Positions 52,031 through 63,294 of a stretch of DNA of 64,000 nucleotides are shown piece after piece. The translations under genes and the position numbers were made by a program. Numbering within the stretch: position 1 is the stretch's first letter; the number at the start of each line of letters is the position of its first letter. The stretch is from Lucinisca nassula (taxonomy: Eukaryota > Mollusca > Bivalvia > Lucinida > Lucinidae): contig OY757021.1 in NCBI GenBank assembly GCA_963580285.1, positions 99,066,149-99,130,148 of the forward strand. Reading direction: 5' to 3'. The notes beneath the pieces were generated by a model. That model was not told the origin of the DNA and did no database searches. It was given only the letters and a program-made list of their open reading frames with translations.

Positions 52031-52628
52031 TACTAGGTTGTCCATTCCTTATTAGAGCTTAGCCCAAGTTGAAAGGTGCAAAGGTGGCGAGACTAGTGTT
52101 ACCATAATTGGTGTGGTTGCATGTGCCGTCATTTCACCTTTATGTGAGTTGTAGATTTTGTCCTATCTCACACAGAAAACACCAAGGAATATATGCATTT
52201 GTTGGAGAAAATTTTATGATGAATTTGTCTTGTTGTATGGCTTACATGTATGTGTCAAGGAGGAACTGTCTTTCAAATACTGATTTAGGAGGGCTTGTAG
52301 TGTTGTTTACAGTGAAAGGAATGTTTTGACACTGTAGTGTTGGAAGATATATACTCGGTCAAAAAAGTAACTATACCAACTTCCAGGTTAAGTTCCAGTA
52401 GCTATCCGGTAGCCATTCAGCTAAAAGATGGCTGTAAACATGTGAATTGGACATTTACCTACAAAATGCATAAATTTCCATTCGCCCAAACTTTTTCGCT
52501 CAAGTGTTGTCTTGCAATATGTGCCTAGAAATGTTTTGCAAAGTATTCCGCATTGCCCATGCAGTTGATAATTTTGTGTCTGAGATGAAAGATCTTGTCC
52601 ATTGAGCAGCGAAACTCACTTTACATTT

Positions 52629-53796
52629 ACAGTCGAACCTGTGCTTACGGTCACCTCCGAATAACGATCCCCTTATTACAACGGTCATTTTCAACCCCTC
52701 CCATCGAAATTCCCTAATAAATTAACTGGGAATAGCGGTCCACTGTGCACTACGGTCAACGGTCACGTTATTCAGTCCCAAACTGAGTTGCTGTCCTTGA
52801 ATAACGGTCTATAATTGAATCAATCACGCTCATGATTTCAGCTTTGAGGTAATTATCGCCATTGATTGGCATATAATTGGCCTGCTTGATTGGTGTTGCA
52901 GTCCTTAATCCTGGCGATCTGGTCAAACATGTTACGGTTTGTGACTGAGTTGAATTGAATAAATCCATTGCATTCTGTTTTACACAAGAACTGAAGATAG
53001 TTTATTAGAAAAGTGAAGAAAAATTGACTAAACATTTTTTTTAATTGGCGGACAATCCTAAAGACGGTAATACTAGCCCAGTAAGTAAATCACAATAATT
53101 GCGGCACTGTCAATTCAGAGACAAACCATCTGTGTATTTATTACGGTTCAAGTATGACACTATTGTTAATCCCTGTCATATAATTGCCACCCTGCGGTGC
53201 GTGTCGATAAGGTGAGAATATATGGTCAAGTCATGTCTCTAATTTGCTTTTAACCTCCAGTCATAAAATTTAATTCAAGATCAATGTGAAAATGATTTAA
53301 TCCTCCTCAGACAATCAGCTACATCTAACGGTATATGTTTGCATAATAAAAACGGACTACTCTACGATCTCATGAATGGTTATGTTTTGGCGCCAAATAG
53401 CAGACGCTCGGCGGGAAAAGTCGAACGCTGTTGTTGGTTATTGACACGGAGGGATAATTCGGGAGCTATACAGCGCTGTTTTCTTTCCACCTCTATTCAC
53501 AACCGTTTAGCTATCGAGAAAATATTTTTTACCGGTTCCAAACATTTTTTATGAAAGATTTAAACACGTGTGGGGTTGCTGGCGTTGGATGACGCAACAA
53601 ATAAACATGTAAATTAAATGGAAAACAATATGCTTCTTCATCCAGTGACAGCTTGCTATTTAATCAATAAATGTAAGAATTTTTGGACACTGTCGGCCTG
53701 CTGGTAATTGTCAAACCTCCGAATAAAGGTCACCTGTGAATAACGGCCAAATTTGTCCTGTCCCATACATGGCCTTTTTTCACAGGTTTGACTGTA
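52629..53796. mobile_element. pogo-like element
   Basis: TACAGTCGAACCTGTGCTTA at left and GGTTTGACTGTA at right, with TA edges. GGTCACC(T)CCGAATAA lies near both ends. 53070-53550 is the reverse complement of 14890-15380. Short frames but no transposase. Confidence 0.85.
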
Positions 53797-53903
53797 CAAT
53801 AATTATTGTTCTTGCACTGCCATCAAGGCTTTAATTTGTGAAATCCTCAGATTATCTGCCTTTCAATTAAAAATATAGCAATTTTGAAACCCTTATTAAT
53901 TTT

Positions 53904-55802
53904 AGCTCACCTGTCTGGTAGTGACGCGAGGTGAGCTTTTGGGATCACTTTTTGTCTGTTGTGCGTCCGTGCGTAAACAGTTTCTTTAAACAACATCTCC
54001 TCCAAAACCGCTGATCGGATTTTAACCAAACGTCACAGGAATAATCCTTAGGTGGTCCCCTTTCAAAGTTGTTCAAATGGTTCCGGTCCGTTGCAGAGCT
54101 AGGTCACAGGAGCTAAAAATAGTTGTTTTTTTTTTTACTGAAAACTTAAAAAATTTTCTTCTCTGAAACCGCCATTCAAGGTCTTTGATATTTGGTATGA
54201 AGCTTCATGTAGTGGACCTCTACCAAGATTGTTCAAAACATAGTCCTGGGGCCAAAAATGCCCCCGCGCCGGGGCCCACTGGTTTCACATAGGTGTCTAC
54301 GGGGGAAAACTTTAAAATCTTCTTTTCTGAAGCCAGAAGGCCCAGGTCTTTGATATTTGGTATGAAGCTTTATCTAATTGTCCTCTACCAAGATTGTACA
54401 AATAATAGCCTTGTGGCCAAAAATGTCCCCATGCTGTGACCTATCAGTTTTACATAGGCTTATTTAGGAAAAAACTTTAAAAATCTTCTAGTCTGAAACC
54501 AGAAGGCCCAGGTCTTTGATATTTGGCGTGAAGCTTCATCTGGTGGACCTCTACTGAGAATAGAGATTGTTCAAATTATAGCCCTGGCTCCAAAAAATTA
54601 CCCCGCACCATGACTCTGGTTTTACCTAGGCTTATATAGGGAAAACCTTTAAAAATCTTCTTGTCTGAAACCAAAAGGCCCAGGTCTTCGATATTTGGTA
54701 TGGAGCTTCATCTAATGGACCTCTACCATGATTGTTCAAGGCCAAAAATGTCCTCGCGCCGGGACCCACTAGTTTTACATAGGCTTATATAGGAAAAAAC
54801 CTTTTAAAAATCTTCTTATCTGAAACCTGAAGGCCCAGGTTATTGATATTTGGCATGAAGCTTCATCTAGTGGACCTCTACTGAGATTGTTCAAATTATA
54901 GCCCTGGCGCCAAAAATGTCCCCACACCAGGGCCCGCTGGTTTTACATAGGCTTATATAGGGAAAACCTTTAAAAATCTTCTTTTCTGAAACCAGAAGGC
55001 CCAGGTCTTTGATATTTGGTATGAAGCTTTATCTAATTGTCCTCTACCAAGATTGTACAAATAATAGCCTTGTGGCCAAAAATATCCCCATGCTGTGACC
55101 CATCAGTTTTACATAGGCTTATATAGGAAAAAACTTTAAAAATCTTCTAGTCTGAAACCAGAAGGCCCAGGTCTTTGATATTTGGCGTGAAGCTTCATCT
55201 GGTGGACCCCTACTGAGAATAGAGATTGTTCAAATTATAGCCCTGGCTCCAAAAAATTACCCCGCACCAGGACCCACTGGTTTTACCTAGGCTTATATAG
55301 GGAAAACCTTTAAAAATCTTCTTGTCTGAAACCAAAAGGCCCAGGTCTTCGATATTTGGTATGAAGCTTCATCTAATGGACCTCTACCACGATTGTTCAA
55401 GGCCAAAAATGTCCTCGCGCCGGGACCCACTAGTTTTACATAGGCTTATATAGGAAAAAAACCTTTTAAAAATCTTCTTATCTGAAACCAGAAGGCCCAG
55501 GTCATTGATATTTGGCATGAAGCTTCATCTAGTGGACCTCTACTGAGATTGTTCAAATTATAGCCCTGGTGCCAAAAATGTCCCAGCACCAGGGCCCGCT
55601 GGTTTTACATAGGCTTATATAGGGAAAACCTTTAAAAATCTTCTTTTCTGAAACCAGAAGGCCCAGGTCTTTGATATTTGGTATGAAGCTTCATCTAGTG
55701 GACCGCTACCAAGTTTGTTCAAATTATAGCCCTTGGGCCAAGAATGTACTAGAGACATTGATACTCAGGTGAGCGATTCAGGGCCATCTGGGCCCTCTTG
55801 TT
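53904..55802 (+). mobile_element. 166-bp-array element P1, old diverged copy
   Basis: Head AGCTCACCTGTCTGGTAGTG...GAGGTGAGCTTTTGG, then units with ATGAAGCTTCATC and AAAAATGYCCC, tail GGTGAGCGATTCAGGGCCAT...CCCTCTTGTT. A higher-order repeat of about 660 bp (four units) is seen: 54310-54970 recurs at 54970-55635. Confidence 0.88.
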
Positions 55803-56440
55803 ATACCTGTCATTCAATTAAAAAGCACTTTGTGCCACCATTACTGTTAACCATGATGGAAAAAAATGTATAAAATTCATGTAGCATGTAGCACTACCGA
55901 TTGCGATTTTCTATGGAGTTTCAATTAAAAGCAGCATTTTGTACACAACTTCAAAGAATCAGAGGCCTTTACATGATCACCTGTTTCTATGAGCAAATGG
56001 AGCTAATGTTCCAATTCTTTTGTGAATAGACACACAGGGTATATAATAAAAGGTTGCATGTATCAAATTTTAGAAATCTTGTGTTTAGTGTGATTTTTTA
56101 TAGTGTTAAATCTTGGCTTTTGTAATGATTCATTCTGCGAAATTGCCACAGTGACCCCTTGGTGTTTAAAACAATAGCCCAGGCTGGCGAGTTTACATAA
56201 ATAAAAACAGGTAGGGCTTTTGCTGGGAAAATGAGTCCTCTATTAAACAAAAACAAAACAAATTTTGTGTATTTTTCATTTGTAGTAACTATATATAGGA
56301 ACTTTTTTGACCGGGTATAAATTGAACTGCGGCATGAGAAAATGTTGTGTCTTTTGTGAACAGAACAACAAAGGAACAGCTCAGCCTGTGTATTTATGCA
56401 GTCTGATCTAAGGCTTGGATAGGACAATATTTCTAGTTTA

Positions 56441-56664
56441 TACACCACAACCTCGTTATAATACAGTTCATTATAACACTGTTATGGATATAAAACAGAT
56501 TTAAGATGGATCCCAAAAATGCGTAGATTATATAGAAAAATGACCATAAATGGTCATTTTTCTATATAATCTATACATTTTGGTTTGGATATAACACAGT
56601 TGTTTAACTAACACAGTTTCTGTTTTGGACCCCATTAATAGTGTTATAAAGAGGTTGTGGTGTA
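56441..56664. mobile_element. pogo-like MITE (CACCACAACCTC ends)
   Basis: TACACCACAACCTCGTTATA at left, TATAAAGAGGTTGTGGTGTA at right; TA edges. The centre is the palindrome ATTATATAGAAAAATGACCA...TGGTCATTTTTCTATATAAT. The inside matches 59260-59430, so it is a short relative of the foldback element at 58205. Confidence 0.9.
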
Positions 56665-57055
56665 CAGACTCTTGCTATGTATATGTTGTCTGTGGAGCAA
56701 ATACTTTCCTTTCAGAAAAGACCTGCTTTCTGAGGACGTACATGTACAAAGAAGTTAATAGGAATTTGTAAATGCTGTCTGCCTTTTGGTTGGGGAGAAT
56801 CTCTTAGAAGTATTCATGCACCATTAACTATTTTATCAATATGGGACTCGGGTGTTAGACGGGACATACACAGTCTAACTTGTACCTTTGTTGTTTGTAT
56901 ATGCAGAAATGACCCTTTTTGCTGATGTATGTTTTCACTTTCTTTCTTCTATTTTTCTCCTTTTTAAGTGCTCTGTCACAGGGAAATTTCTTGCATTACC
57001 CAACAGCGTCGGTGGTGTCAAAATCCAGAAACATTTACAAGTTTTTATTTAACCT
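56665..57055. other. No feature recognised
   Basis: AT-rich spacer with no conserved coding or repeat match. Confidence 0.5.
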
Positions 57056-57287
57056 TTAACCCATTTCAGATGGGAAACCCCTAAACGGGTACCGTGGTAA
57101 ACAGTGCAGGCCCAGATCAGACGCCGCAGAACGCGGCGTCTGATCAGGGCCTACACTGTTTGCAAGAAGCCAAGGCAATTTCCAAACAAATTTTGAAGAA
57201 AACACAACCTTACACCCCTAGAAATGGACTCCGGCTATATATAAGGTGGAAGATTCCATTTGGTATAAAAAGGGTAAACTGCCAATC
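57056..57287 (+). mobile_element. Palindrome-bearing MITE, family B
   Basis: TTAACCCATTTCAGATGGGA to TTTGGTATAAAAAGGGTAAA. The palindrome (57097-57164) has near-perfect arms: CCCAGATCAGACGCCGCAGA...CGCGGCGTCTGATCAGGGCC. Confidence 0.87.
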
Positions 57288-58204
57288 ACAACATTTGAAG
57301 GCTTTGTTTGCATTAATTTTTGTTTTTGTTTTTTTAGAGAAAAAAAAGGCTTGACATTACATGTGAATAATCTGCTGGGCAGAATATTCACATTCGATGT
57401 CAAGCCTTATTGTCTCGGAAAAGTAATTTGAAAAATGAAATTGCCACCTGATCTAAAACATTTCCATGGCAAGAGTTTTGATTGATGGATTGTTTTGGGT
57501 TTAACGACACGTCAACATTTTGTGTTGTCTTCCAGAGAAAGGGAGAAAAAGGGATAGAAGAGATAGTAGAGGAGATGAAAGAGAAGGGACAGGGGAGAAA
57601 CAGGATATTGAATGGAAGTGTAGAGACAATAAATAACAACACTCCCCCTCTACCCTTAGCTGCTGCAAAGACAGCAGACCTTGCCCAACTGCAAGCCAAT
57701 ATCAGTAGGACACACGTGACGCAAGACCCACATCACCTTTTTCTCACCCAACCGGCAAGCACCCGCAGTATTAACTGTAAAAATCCTAAAATTGTAAAAA
57801 TCCTTAAACTGTCAAATCTTAACACCTCAGGACTTTCTATAACTCTCCTAAAAATTTAACACATTTGTTTCAGGATCCAGCAAAGAATCCAAAAAGTGTA
57901 GAAGGAATAGCAAACAATGTAGATCTGGGTCTGCACTGTTTGCTTAGGCCTGTCTGTCCCAATACTTAGGATCATTATGGAAAGCTATTATAATATGCTG
58001 TTTGCCAAGGTACCCCCTTTTAGGGGTTTCCTGCATACATTGGATTAACAGGATGGAAAATGATGTAGATCCTGATGAGATGGCTCATTACAAGCTGTCT
58101 TGTCTAGATCTACACGGTTTGCATAGCTATCACAAGCACTCAACAGGGTTGAAAATGTCTTAAAGGGTGCCAATATGTTATATCCAGACAAATTCTATAA
58201 ACAT
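57288..58204. other. Unassigned region with two palindrome remnants
   Basis: An inverted pair GAATGTGAATATTCTGCC... lies near 57360-57400. An open frame at 57482-57859 has low complexity (Glu/Lys then Asn/Thr) and no match I recognise. Palindrome-module remnants are at 57890-57950 and 58053-58125. No gene can be supported. Confidence 0.5.
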
Positions 58205-58257
58205 TACACCACAACTTTAGTATATAGAGGATCTTACATGAGTGTTCATGTATTATT

Positions 58258-58939
58258 ATCCCCACGTTTTTTAAAAAAAGTGGGGATATTGTTATCGCCT
58301 CCGTCCGTCTGTCTGTCTGTCCGTCTGTCTGTCCGGCTATCTCCTCCTAAACCGTTAGCCGGAATTCAACCAAATTTGGTATGCGAGTTGCTTACATGAA
58401 TGGCTTGCGCAAGAGCACATTTTTTTTTGTCCCCGCCCCCAGGGGCCCTGGGGAGGGGTCAAAAGGTCAAATATCAATAAAATTCAATTACAAAGTCAAT
58501 TTTGAAGATTTTGATGCCAAACTTTGCACATGTACTTAGTTATGAAAAAAGTAAAACATATTGAACGGGATTTTGGCTGTGACCCACGCCCTGGGGGTCG
58601 GACTTGGGGGGGTCGGGGGTCAAAATTAAAGTTTTTCAGAACATAGTCATGTTGCATATCTATGCGAAGGGGATAATGGGTAGAATAAACTACAAGTAAA
58701 ATTTTGACCCTGGGGTCAGATTGGGGCCCTGGGAGAGGGGTCAAAGGGTCAAAATTTAAGTTTTTTGGAACATAGTCATGTGGCATATGAAATTGAAGGG
58801 CATGATTAGTAGAATATAATACAGGTAATATTTTGACCATGGAGTCAAATTAGGGCCCAGGGTGAGGGGTTTTCGGTACTTGGCCCCTCTGTAGAAAGCG
58901 TGGGGATTTGCGATGGCGCGCCATCGACAGTATTCTAGT
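58258..58939 (+). mobile_element. Hairpin-headed tandem element P2
   Basis: Head ATCCCCACGTTTTTTAAAAA...AAGTGGGGAT, then (GTCT/GTCC)n, TCTCCTCCTAAACCGTTAGC, GACCCC blocks, and the tail GGCGCGCCATCGACAGTATT...CTAG. Full-length. The right arm of the host foldback element gives an empty site that shows no target duplication. Confidence 0.92.
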
Positions 58940-59429
58940 TGAATTTATTAAACAAGTTGAGGAAAATGGATAAAATGTGAGGCTGTACCGAGCATTTTAT
59001 CCATTTTCCTCAACGAGTTATACATGAGCACGACTGCAAGATTCTATTTTTCATATGACATTTAAAACACATTTTATTCACGATTGTTTACAAAAAATAT
59101 CAAAATTCCGCCATTAGTAAACGCGACGTCATTACGGACGTGGTACATGTAACGTTACGGGACGTATCTACCTAATTTGCATATTTAATCCACTAGTGGA
59201 TTATCGAAAATATTACATGGCATTATTACACTCTCAGACGTGACGTCATATGATAAAACTGTTTTTGTTATAACACAGTTTTGGATATAATACGGTTTCA
59301 GAAATGATCCCAAAATGTATAGATTATATAGAAAAAGACAATTAATGGTCATTTTTCTTGATAATGTATACATTTATGTTTGGATATAACACGGTTGATT
59401 AACTAACAAGGCTTCTGCTTTGGACCCCA

Positions 59430-59654
59430 TTAACCCATTTTGTACCGGAAACCCCAAACGGTTTATAAGCAAACAGTGTAGGCCCATATCAAATGCCACA
59501 GAATGCGGGGTCTGATCAGAGCCCACACTGTTTGCAAAAAGTTTAGCCAGTTTCCAAATAAATTTTGAAGAAAACTCAACCTAACGGCCCTAAATTTTGA
59601 AATGGACTCCTGCCATATATAAGGAGGAAGATTACATTTGGTACAAAAAGTTAA
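59430..59654 (+). mobile_element. Palindrome-bearing MITE, family B
   Basis: TTAACCCATTTTGTACCGGA to TTTGGTACAAAAAGTTAA with TTAA edges. The palindrome is at 59468-59537. The matching interior of 56441-56664 (CCCCATTAATAGTG) is the empty site and contains a single TTAA-like target. Confidence 0.9.
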
Positions 59655-60194
59655 TAGTGTTTTATCATATGACGTCGCGTCTGAGAATGTAATAACACTG
59701 TGTAACAAATTCGATAATCCACTAGTGGATTAAATATGCAAATTAGTTAGATACACCCCGTAACCTTACATGCACATGTACGACGTCCTTAATGACGTTT
59801 ACTAATGGTGGAATATTGACATTTTTGTTAAACAGTCGTGAATAAAATGTGTTTAAAATGCCGTATGGTTAATAGAATCTTGCATTAGTTTTCATGTATT
59901 ATTAACTTTAGTAAACAAGCTGAGGAAAAGGGATTAAATGCAAGGCTTTGCTCTTGTATTATTGAATTTATTAAACTTGTTGAGTAAAAGAGATAAAATG
60001 CTTGGCAAAACCTTGCATTTTATCCCTTTTCCTCAACTCGTTTAATAAATTTAGTAATACATGAGCACTTGTAAGATCCTCTATATAAAGATGTTGTGGT
60101 GTACAATGAAGCTTCAGTGGCTTGAACACGGATGGCTCAATTACCATGGCAGAGTAGAACTTGTCTTATGTCCCTAGGGAATTCTTCCCATAGC

Positions 60195-60650
60195 TCCAGA
60201 TAAGAATATAAGAATCTCGCATGGGTGTGAGGGGTGAATAGAAAAATTCGTCCTTCGGGATCACTGTCCAGCATCACCCTGCAAGCCTGCAGAGTGATGC
60301 CGGACAGTGATCCTGATGGATGGATTTTTTTATCCACCCCTCACACCTACCGGTATATTAGATTCTTTTCCTTGCATACCTTTCAGTTCTGTGCGTGGAT
60401 TTTTAATACTGCTGTAACTTCGGTTGCCGACGTCCGCCATATTGTGATGACACTACAGTGATGTTTAGTGACGTCACATTACATGCTGTGACCTCGTCCT
60501 TAACGACGGCGCATATGAGGTTGTATTCAATTAGTGCATTTATCAAAGAACCGGGAATATACGCTTTTTACCCTGTCCCTGGGTAAGAACACTGGGGTTA
60601 GAACAGAATATCTATCCCAAGCTAAAACTATGGATTTCCTTATCTAGTGC
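60195..60650 (+). repeat. Palindrome repeat G, copy 2
   Basis: TGGGTGTGAGGGGTGAATAG...TTATCCACCCCTCACACCTA encloses CAGAGTGATGCCGGACAGTG, followed by GACGTCCGCCATATTGTGAT. Matches 33310-33725. Confidence 0.82.
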
Positions 60651-60704
60651 ACCAAAAATACACACAATTAGGGATAATTTGGGAAGATAGTTTGTCATGA
60701 AAAA

Positions 60705-60770
60705 GTATGCTGTGTGTACTCATTTGAATCACTTCAATGAGGCTATTCTAATGAGTACACACAGCATATC
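60705..60770. repeat. Palindrome H, copy
   Basis: TGCTGTGTGTACTCATTTGA...TTCTAATGAGTACACACAGC around CACTTCAATGAGGCT. It is inside a pogo-like MITE, as at 36041. Confidence 0.85.
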
Positions 60771-60847
60771 TTTATGTCATAGAAGCATTATGCCTCGTGA
60801 AATTGGTGCTATAAAAGCCACTCAGTGGCTCGTACTCCCCCTGTTTT

Positions 60848-61430
60848 GGAAGAAGCATCTGTGGTGTAGTGGTTAACCTCCTGCCTCATAAATCTGGAGT
60901 CCTGGGGCCAGTTGTTCAAAACTAATGACATCGTTAGTTAACGTATCGTTAAAACTTTGATCATAACATATGGCAAATATGCTAAATTTTTTCAGCAAAA
61001 ATACCAAAATTTTACATACCGTATTTAACTTGTTAGAACAGTTAACAATATGACCACTAATGAACTCGTTAAGCTAACGATGCTTTGAATGACTGGCCCC
61101 TGGGGTCATTTGTTCAAAACTAACAACATCGTTAGTTAACGAATTGTTAAAACTTCCATCGTTTAATATGGCAAATAAACTAAAATTTTTGCTGAAAAAA
61201 TGGGAGTAGCAAAAGCTACTCCCATTTTTTCAGCAAAATAGGAAAATCTTAGATATTGTACTTGTTAGGACAATTAACAATATGACCACTAACAAGCTCG
61301 TTTAGCTAACAGGGCATTGAACAACTGGACCCTTGGTTTGATTCTGGGCTTCTCCAGACTTTGGATGAGTCTTTAAACCTAGGTTCTCTCCGTATGCCGT
61401 AGCTGTTGGTGGGACATAAAACTTAAACAC
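60848..61430 (+). mobile_element. tRNA-derived SINE T1 split by two family I elements
   Basis: The first part GAAGCATCTGTGGTGTAGTG (box A) ends near 60902. The remainder starts near 61332 with TTGGTTTGATTCTGGGC (box B) and the T1 body ending GGGACATAAAACTTAAACAC. Between them are two family I elements. Confidence 0.78.
60903..61331. mobile_element. Two family I elements in tandem
   Basis: 60903-61095: GGGGCCAGTTGTTCAAAACT to TTTGAATGACTGGCCCC. 61098-61331: GGGGTCATTTGTTCAAAACT to CATTGAACAACTGGACCC, with a central palindrome GGGAGTAGC...GCTACTCCC. Both are related to 49122-49370 in the inverse orientation. Confidence 0.8.
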
Positions 61431-61564
61431 ACACACCTCAATGTTGAACATATTTTCATGGTGCAAAAGGTATTTGAGCCATGGCAGTTTCACTGTATAT
61501 GGGAGAATGTTAGCTTTTATTACATTCTATTGTTTTAGTATTGTATGTGCTGATTTGAGGATCA

Positions 61565-61690
61565 TTTTTATTGTGTCTGCTCTAAGCATGGCATGATATA
61601 AGGATCAACTTTTCCATTCATTTGTTTTGCCCAGTCATCAGCATTTGTGTCAACCCTTGCTTTGATCCTAATGTAAGTAAAATATGGCCC
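61565..61690 (+). repeat. Degenerate P5 head fragment
   Basis: TCTGCTCTAAGCATGGCATG, ATATAAGGATCAACTTTTCC and TTTGATCCTAATGTAAGT resemble 38313-38440. Confidence 0.55.
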
Positions 61691-61747
61691 CTGTAGGTGA
61701 AACATAGCCTTTGGCAGAATCCTGTATTGAAAAAGGATGACTGAATG

Positions 61748-62291
61748 TTAACCGATTAATACCAGAAGCCCGAATCGGCCCCCGCCCATAGGGGCTTGAA
61801 GAAATATATGGGCTGCATGATGCTTCCACGCAGAGCTGAATCCGGCCCGCACACTAGTACTGGTAAACCGCTTAGAGAATCTAAGCCTGTCCAGGAACCG
61901 TGGTGCGAGGCGGACCGTCCGTGCTAATGAACCCTATTGGTTTTATTGGGCGACACGGCTTGAGATATCATTTCATCTCAATGTCTGGTAAAAGTCCCAC
62001 AAAATTGGAAGCAACGTCTCCAAAATGACCTTTACAGTGTTGACGGGGACGTTAAACCTCAAATCAAACAAACAAAACCAGAAGCCCCAAAACGGGCACC
62101 CTGGCAAACAGTGCAGGCCCAGATCAGATGCCACAGAACACGGGGTCTGATCAGGGCCTCCACTGTTTGCTAAAAGTTCATACTTTTTCCAAATAAATTT
62201 TGATGAAAACACAACCTTACACCCCTAAATTTTGAAATGAACTCCTCCTGTGTATAAGGTGGAAGATTACATTTGGTACAAAAAGGGTTAA
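61748..62291 (+). mobile_element. Palindrome-bearing MITE, family B, with nested S1 SINE
   Basis: TTAACCGATTAATACCAGAA to TTTGGTACAAAAAGGGTTAA, TTAA edges. The palindrome is at 62102-62172. An S1 copy lies at 61772-62076. Confidence 0.9.
61772..62076 (+). mobile_element. SINE-like copy S1, full length
   Basis: GCCCATAGGGGCTTGAAGAA head to AACCTCAAATCAAACAAACA tail. 11-bp duplication ACCAGAAGCCC (61761-61771, 62077-62087) splits the B MITE. Confidence 0.93.
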
Positions 62292-62719
62292 AATACACAT
62301 GATTGTCTATGGAGAATTTGATTGATAGAGGATTGTAAGAGAGTGTTTGCTAGCCATTATGATAGCAAGAAAAGCTACATCTGATAATGTCTGTTTATGT
62401 CGTCTGCTGCATCTTGCAAATTTTAAAAAAAAAAAAAAAATCATACAGGCAAATAGACTGATATCAGTCCTAGATGTTAATGTTTTTTCCATGCTTACCA
62501 TATTTTATCTTATGCTGTCATGCCAGGCCAGATTTTATTTTATGCTGTCTCAACAGGTTGAGATAGAGCTCAAGAGAGATTTAGTGAGGGGAACTTCTTT
62601 ATTCATCTAAAAAGAAGTCACATCTCAACAGACTTTATAAGTCTTACAGGCAAACAGTGTGGACTGTTTGCATCAATGACTTTTAAAATAAGAAGCAGAC
62701 AACAATTGTGATTGGTATC
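62292..62719. other. No feature recognised
   Basis: Contains an A run (about 62424-62440) and TTTATTTTATGCTGTC / TTTTATCTTATGCTGTC near 62500-62550. No gene. Confidence 0.5.
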
Positions 62720-62947
62720 TTAACCCATTTTGTAACAGAACTCCCAAAATAGGTGTCCTGGCAAACAGTGCAGGCCCAGATCAGATGCCGCAGAACGCGG
62801 CGTCTAATCTGGGCCTGCGCTATTTGCAAAAAGTTCAGCTATTTTCCAAATAAATTTAAAGATAATTTAACCTGTCAACCCTAAATTTTGAAATGGACTC
62901 CTGCTATACATAAGGAGGAAGATTCCATTTGGTACAAAAAGAGTTAA
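62720..62947 (+). mobile_element. Palindrome-bearing MITE, family B
   Basis: TTAACCCATTTTGTAACAGA to TTTGGTACAAAAAGAGTTAA, TTAA edges. Palindrome at 62760-62829. Confidence 0.9.
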
Positions 62948-63074
62948 GGGCTACAATTTTCATAGCTGCAGAATAATACGGAGAATTGAGGGTGACAAGA
63001 AAAAAATCAGGCCTTTAGAAGTATGCACAGTAAAAAATAATAAAGAACACAGACCCAAGAAAATCAAGTATCAC

Positions 63075-63252
63075 CAACAGGATACTGGCCAACAGAGCCG
63101 GCCCAGATCAGATGCCACAGAATGCGTGTATGATCAGGTCCTATAGTGTTTGCGAAAAGATGAAGTTTTAAATATAACACAATTGGTCACCCCTAAATTT
63201 TGAAATAGACTCCTGCTATATATAAGGAGGAAGATTCCATTTGGTACAAAAT
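63075..63252 (+). mobile_element. Palindrome-bearing MITE, family B, degraded
   Basis: GGATACTGGCCAACAGAGCC, a decayed palindrome (63090-63154), then AAATAGACTCCTGCTATATA and ATTCCATTTGGTACAAAAT. Left terminus lost. Confidence 0.78.
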
Positions 63253-63294
63253 GACCACTAGCAAGCTCATTACCTTACCTGGTCACCTGAAAAG

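Larger units (their letters stand above)
52352..56317. mobile_element. mariner-like inverted-repeat element with two nested elements
   Basis: The left end TACTCGGTCAAAAAAGTAAC and the right end (complement) TACCCGGTCAAAAAAGTTCC are flanked by TA (52350-52351, 56318-56319). Its own sequence is about 0.9 kb, without transposase, and it hosts a pogo-like MITE (52629-53796) and a diverged P1 element (53904-55802). 55803-56290 is AT-rich without genes. Confidence 0.8.
58205..60103. mobile_element. Large foldback element, TA-flanked, with nested P2 and B elements
   Basis: TACACCACAAC at left and GTTGTGGTGTA at right. Long arms pair with each other: AGGATCTTACATGAGTGTTC, TTATTAAACAAGTTGAGGAA, AGTAAACGCGACGTCATTAC and AATCCACTAGTGGATTATCG at left have inverted partners at 59640-60100. 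A P2 element lies in the left arm (58258-58939) and a B MITE in the centre (59430-59654). The middle matches the MITE at 56441. Confidence 0.85.
60104..61495. mobile_element. pogo-like MITE shell hosting G, H, SINE and I insertions
   Basis: CAATGAAGCTTCAGTGGCTT at left and AGCCATGGCAGTTTCACTG at right form the same ends as 35894-36239. TA at 60102-60103 is shared with the foldback element, and TA at 61496-61497 closes it. Most of its length is insertions. Confidence 0.75.

Noticed and set aside
57482..57859. 125-codon frame starting with a Glu/Lys-rich stretch
   Set aside because: Low complexity, no recognisable domain, and no splice context linking it to another exon. Left as unassigned sequence.
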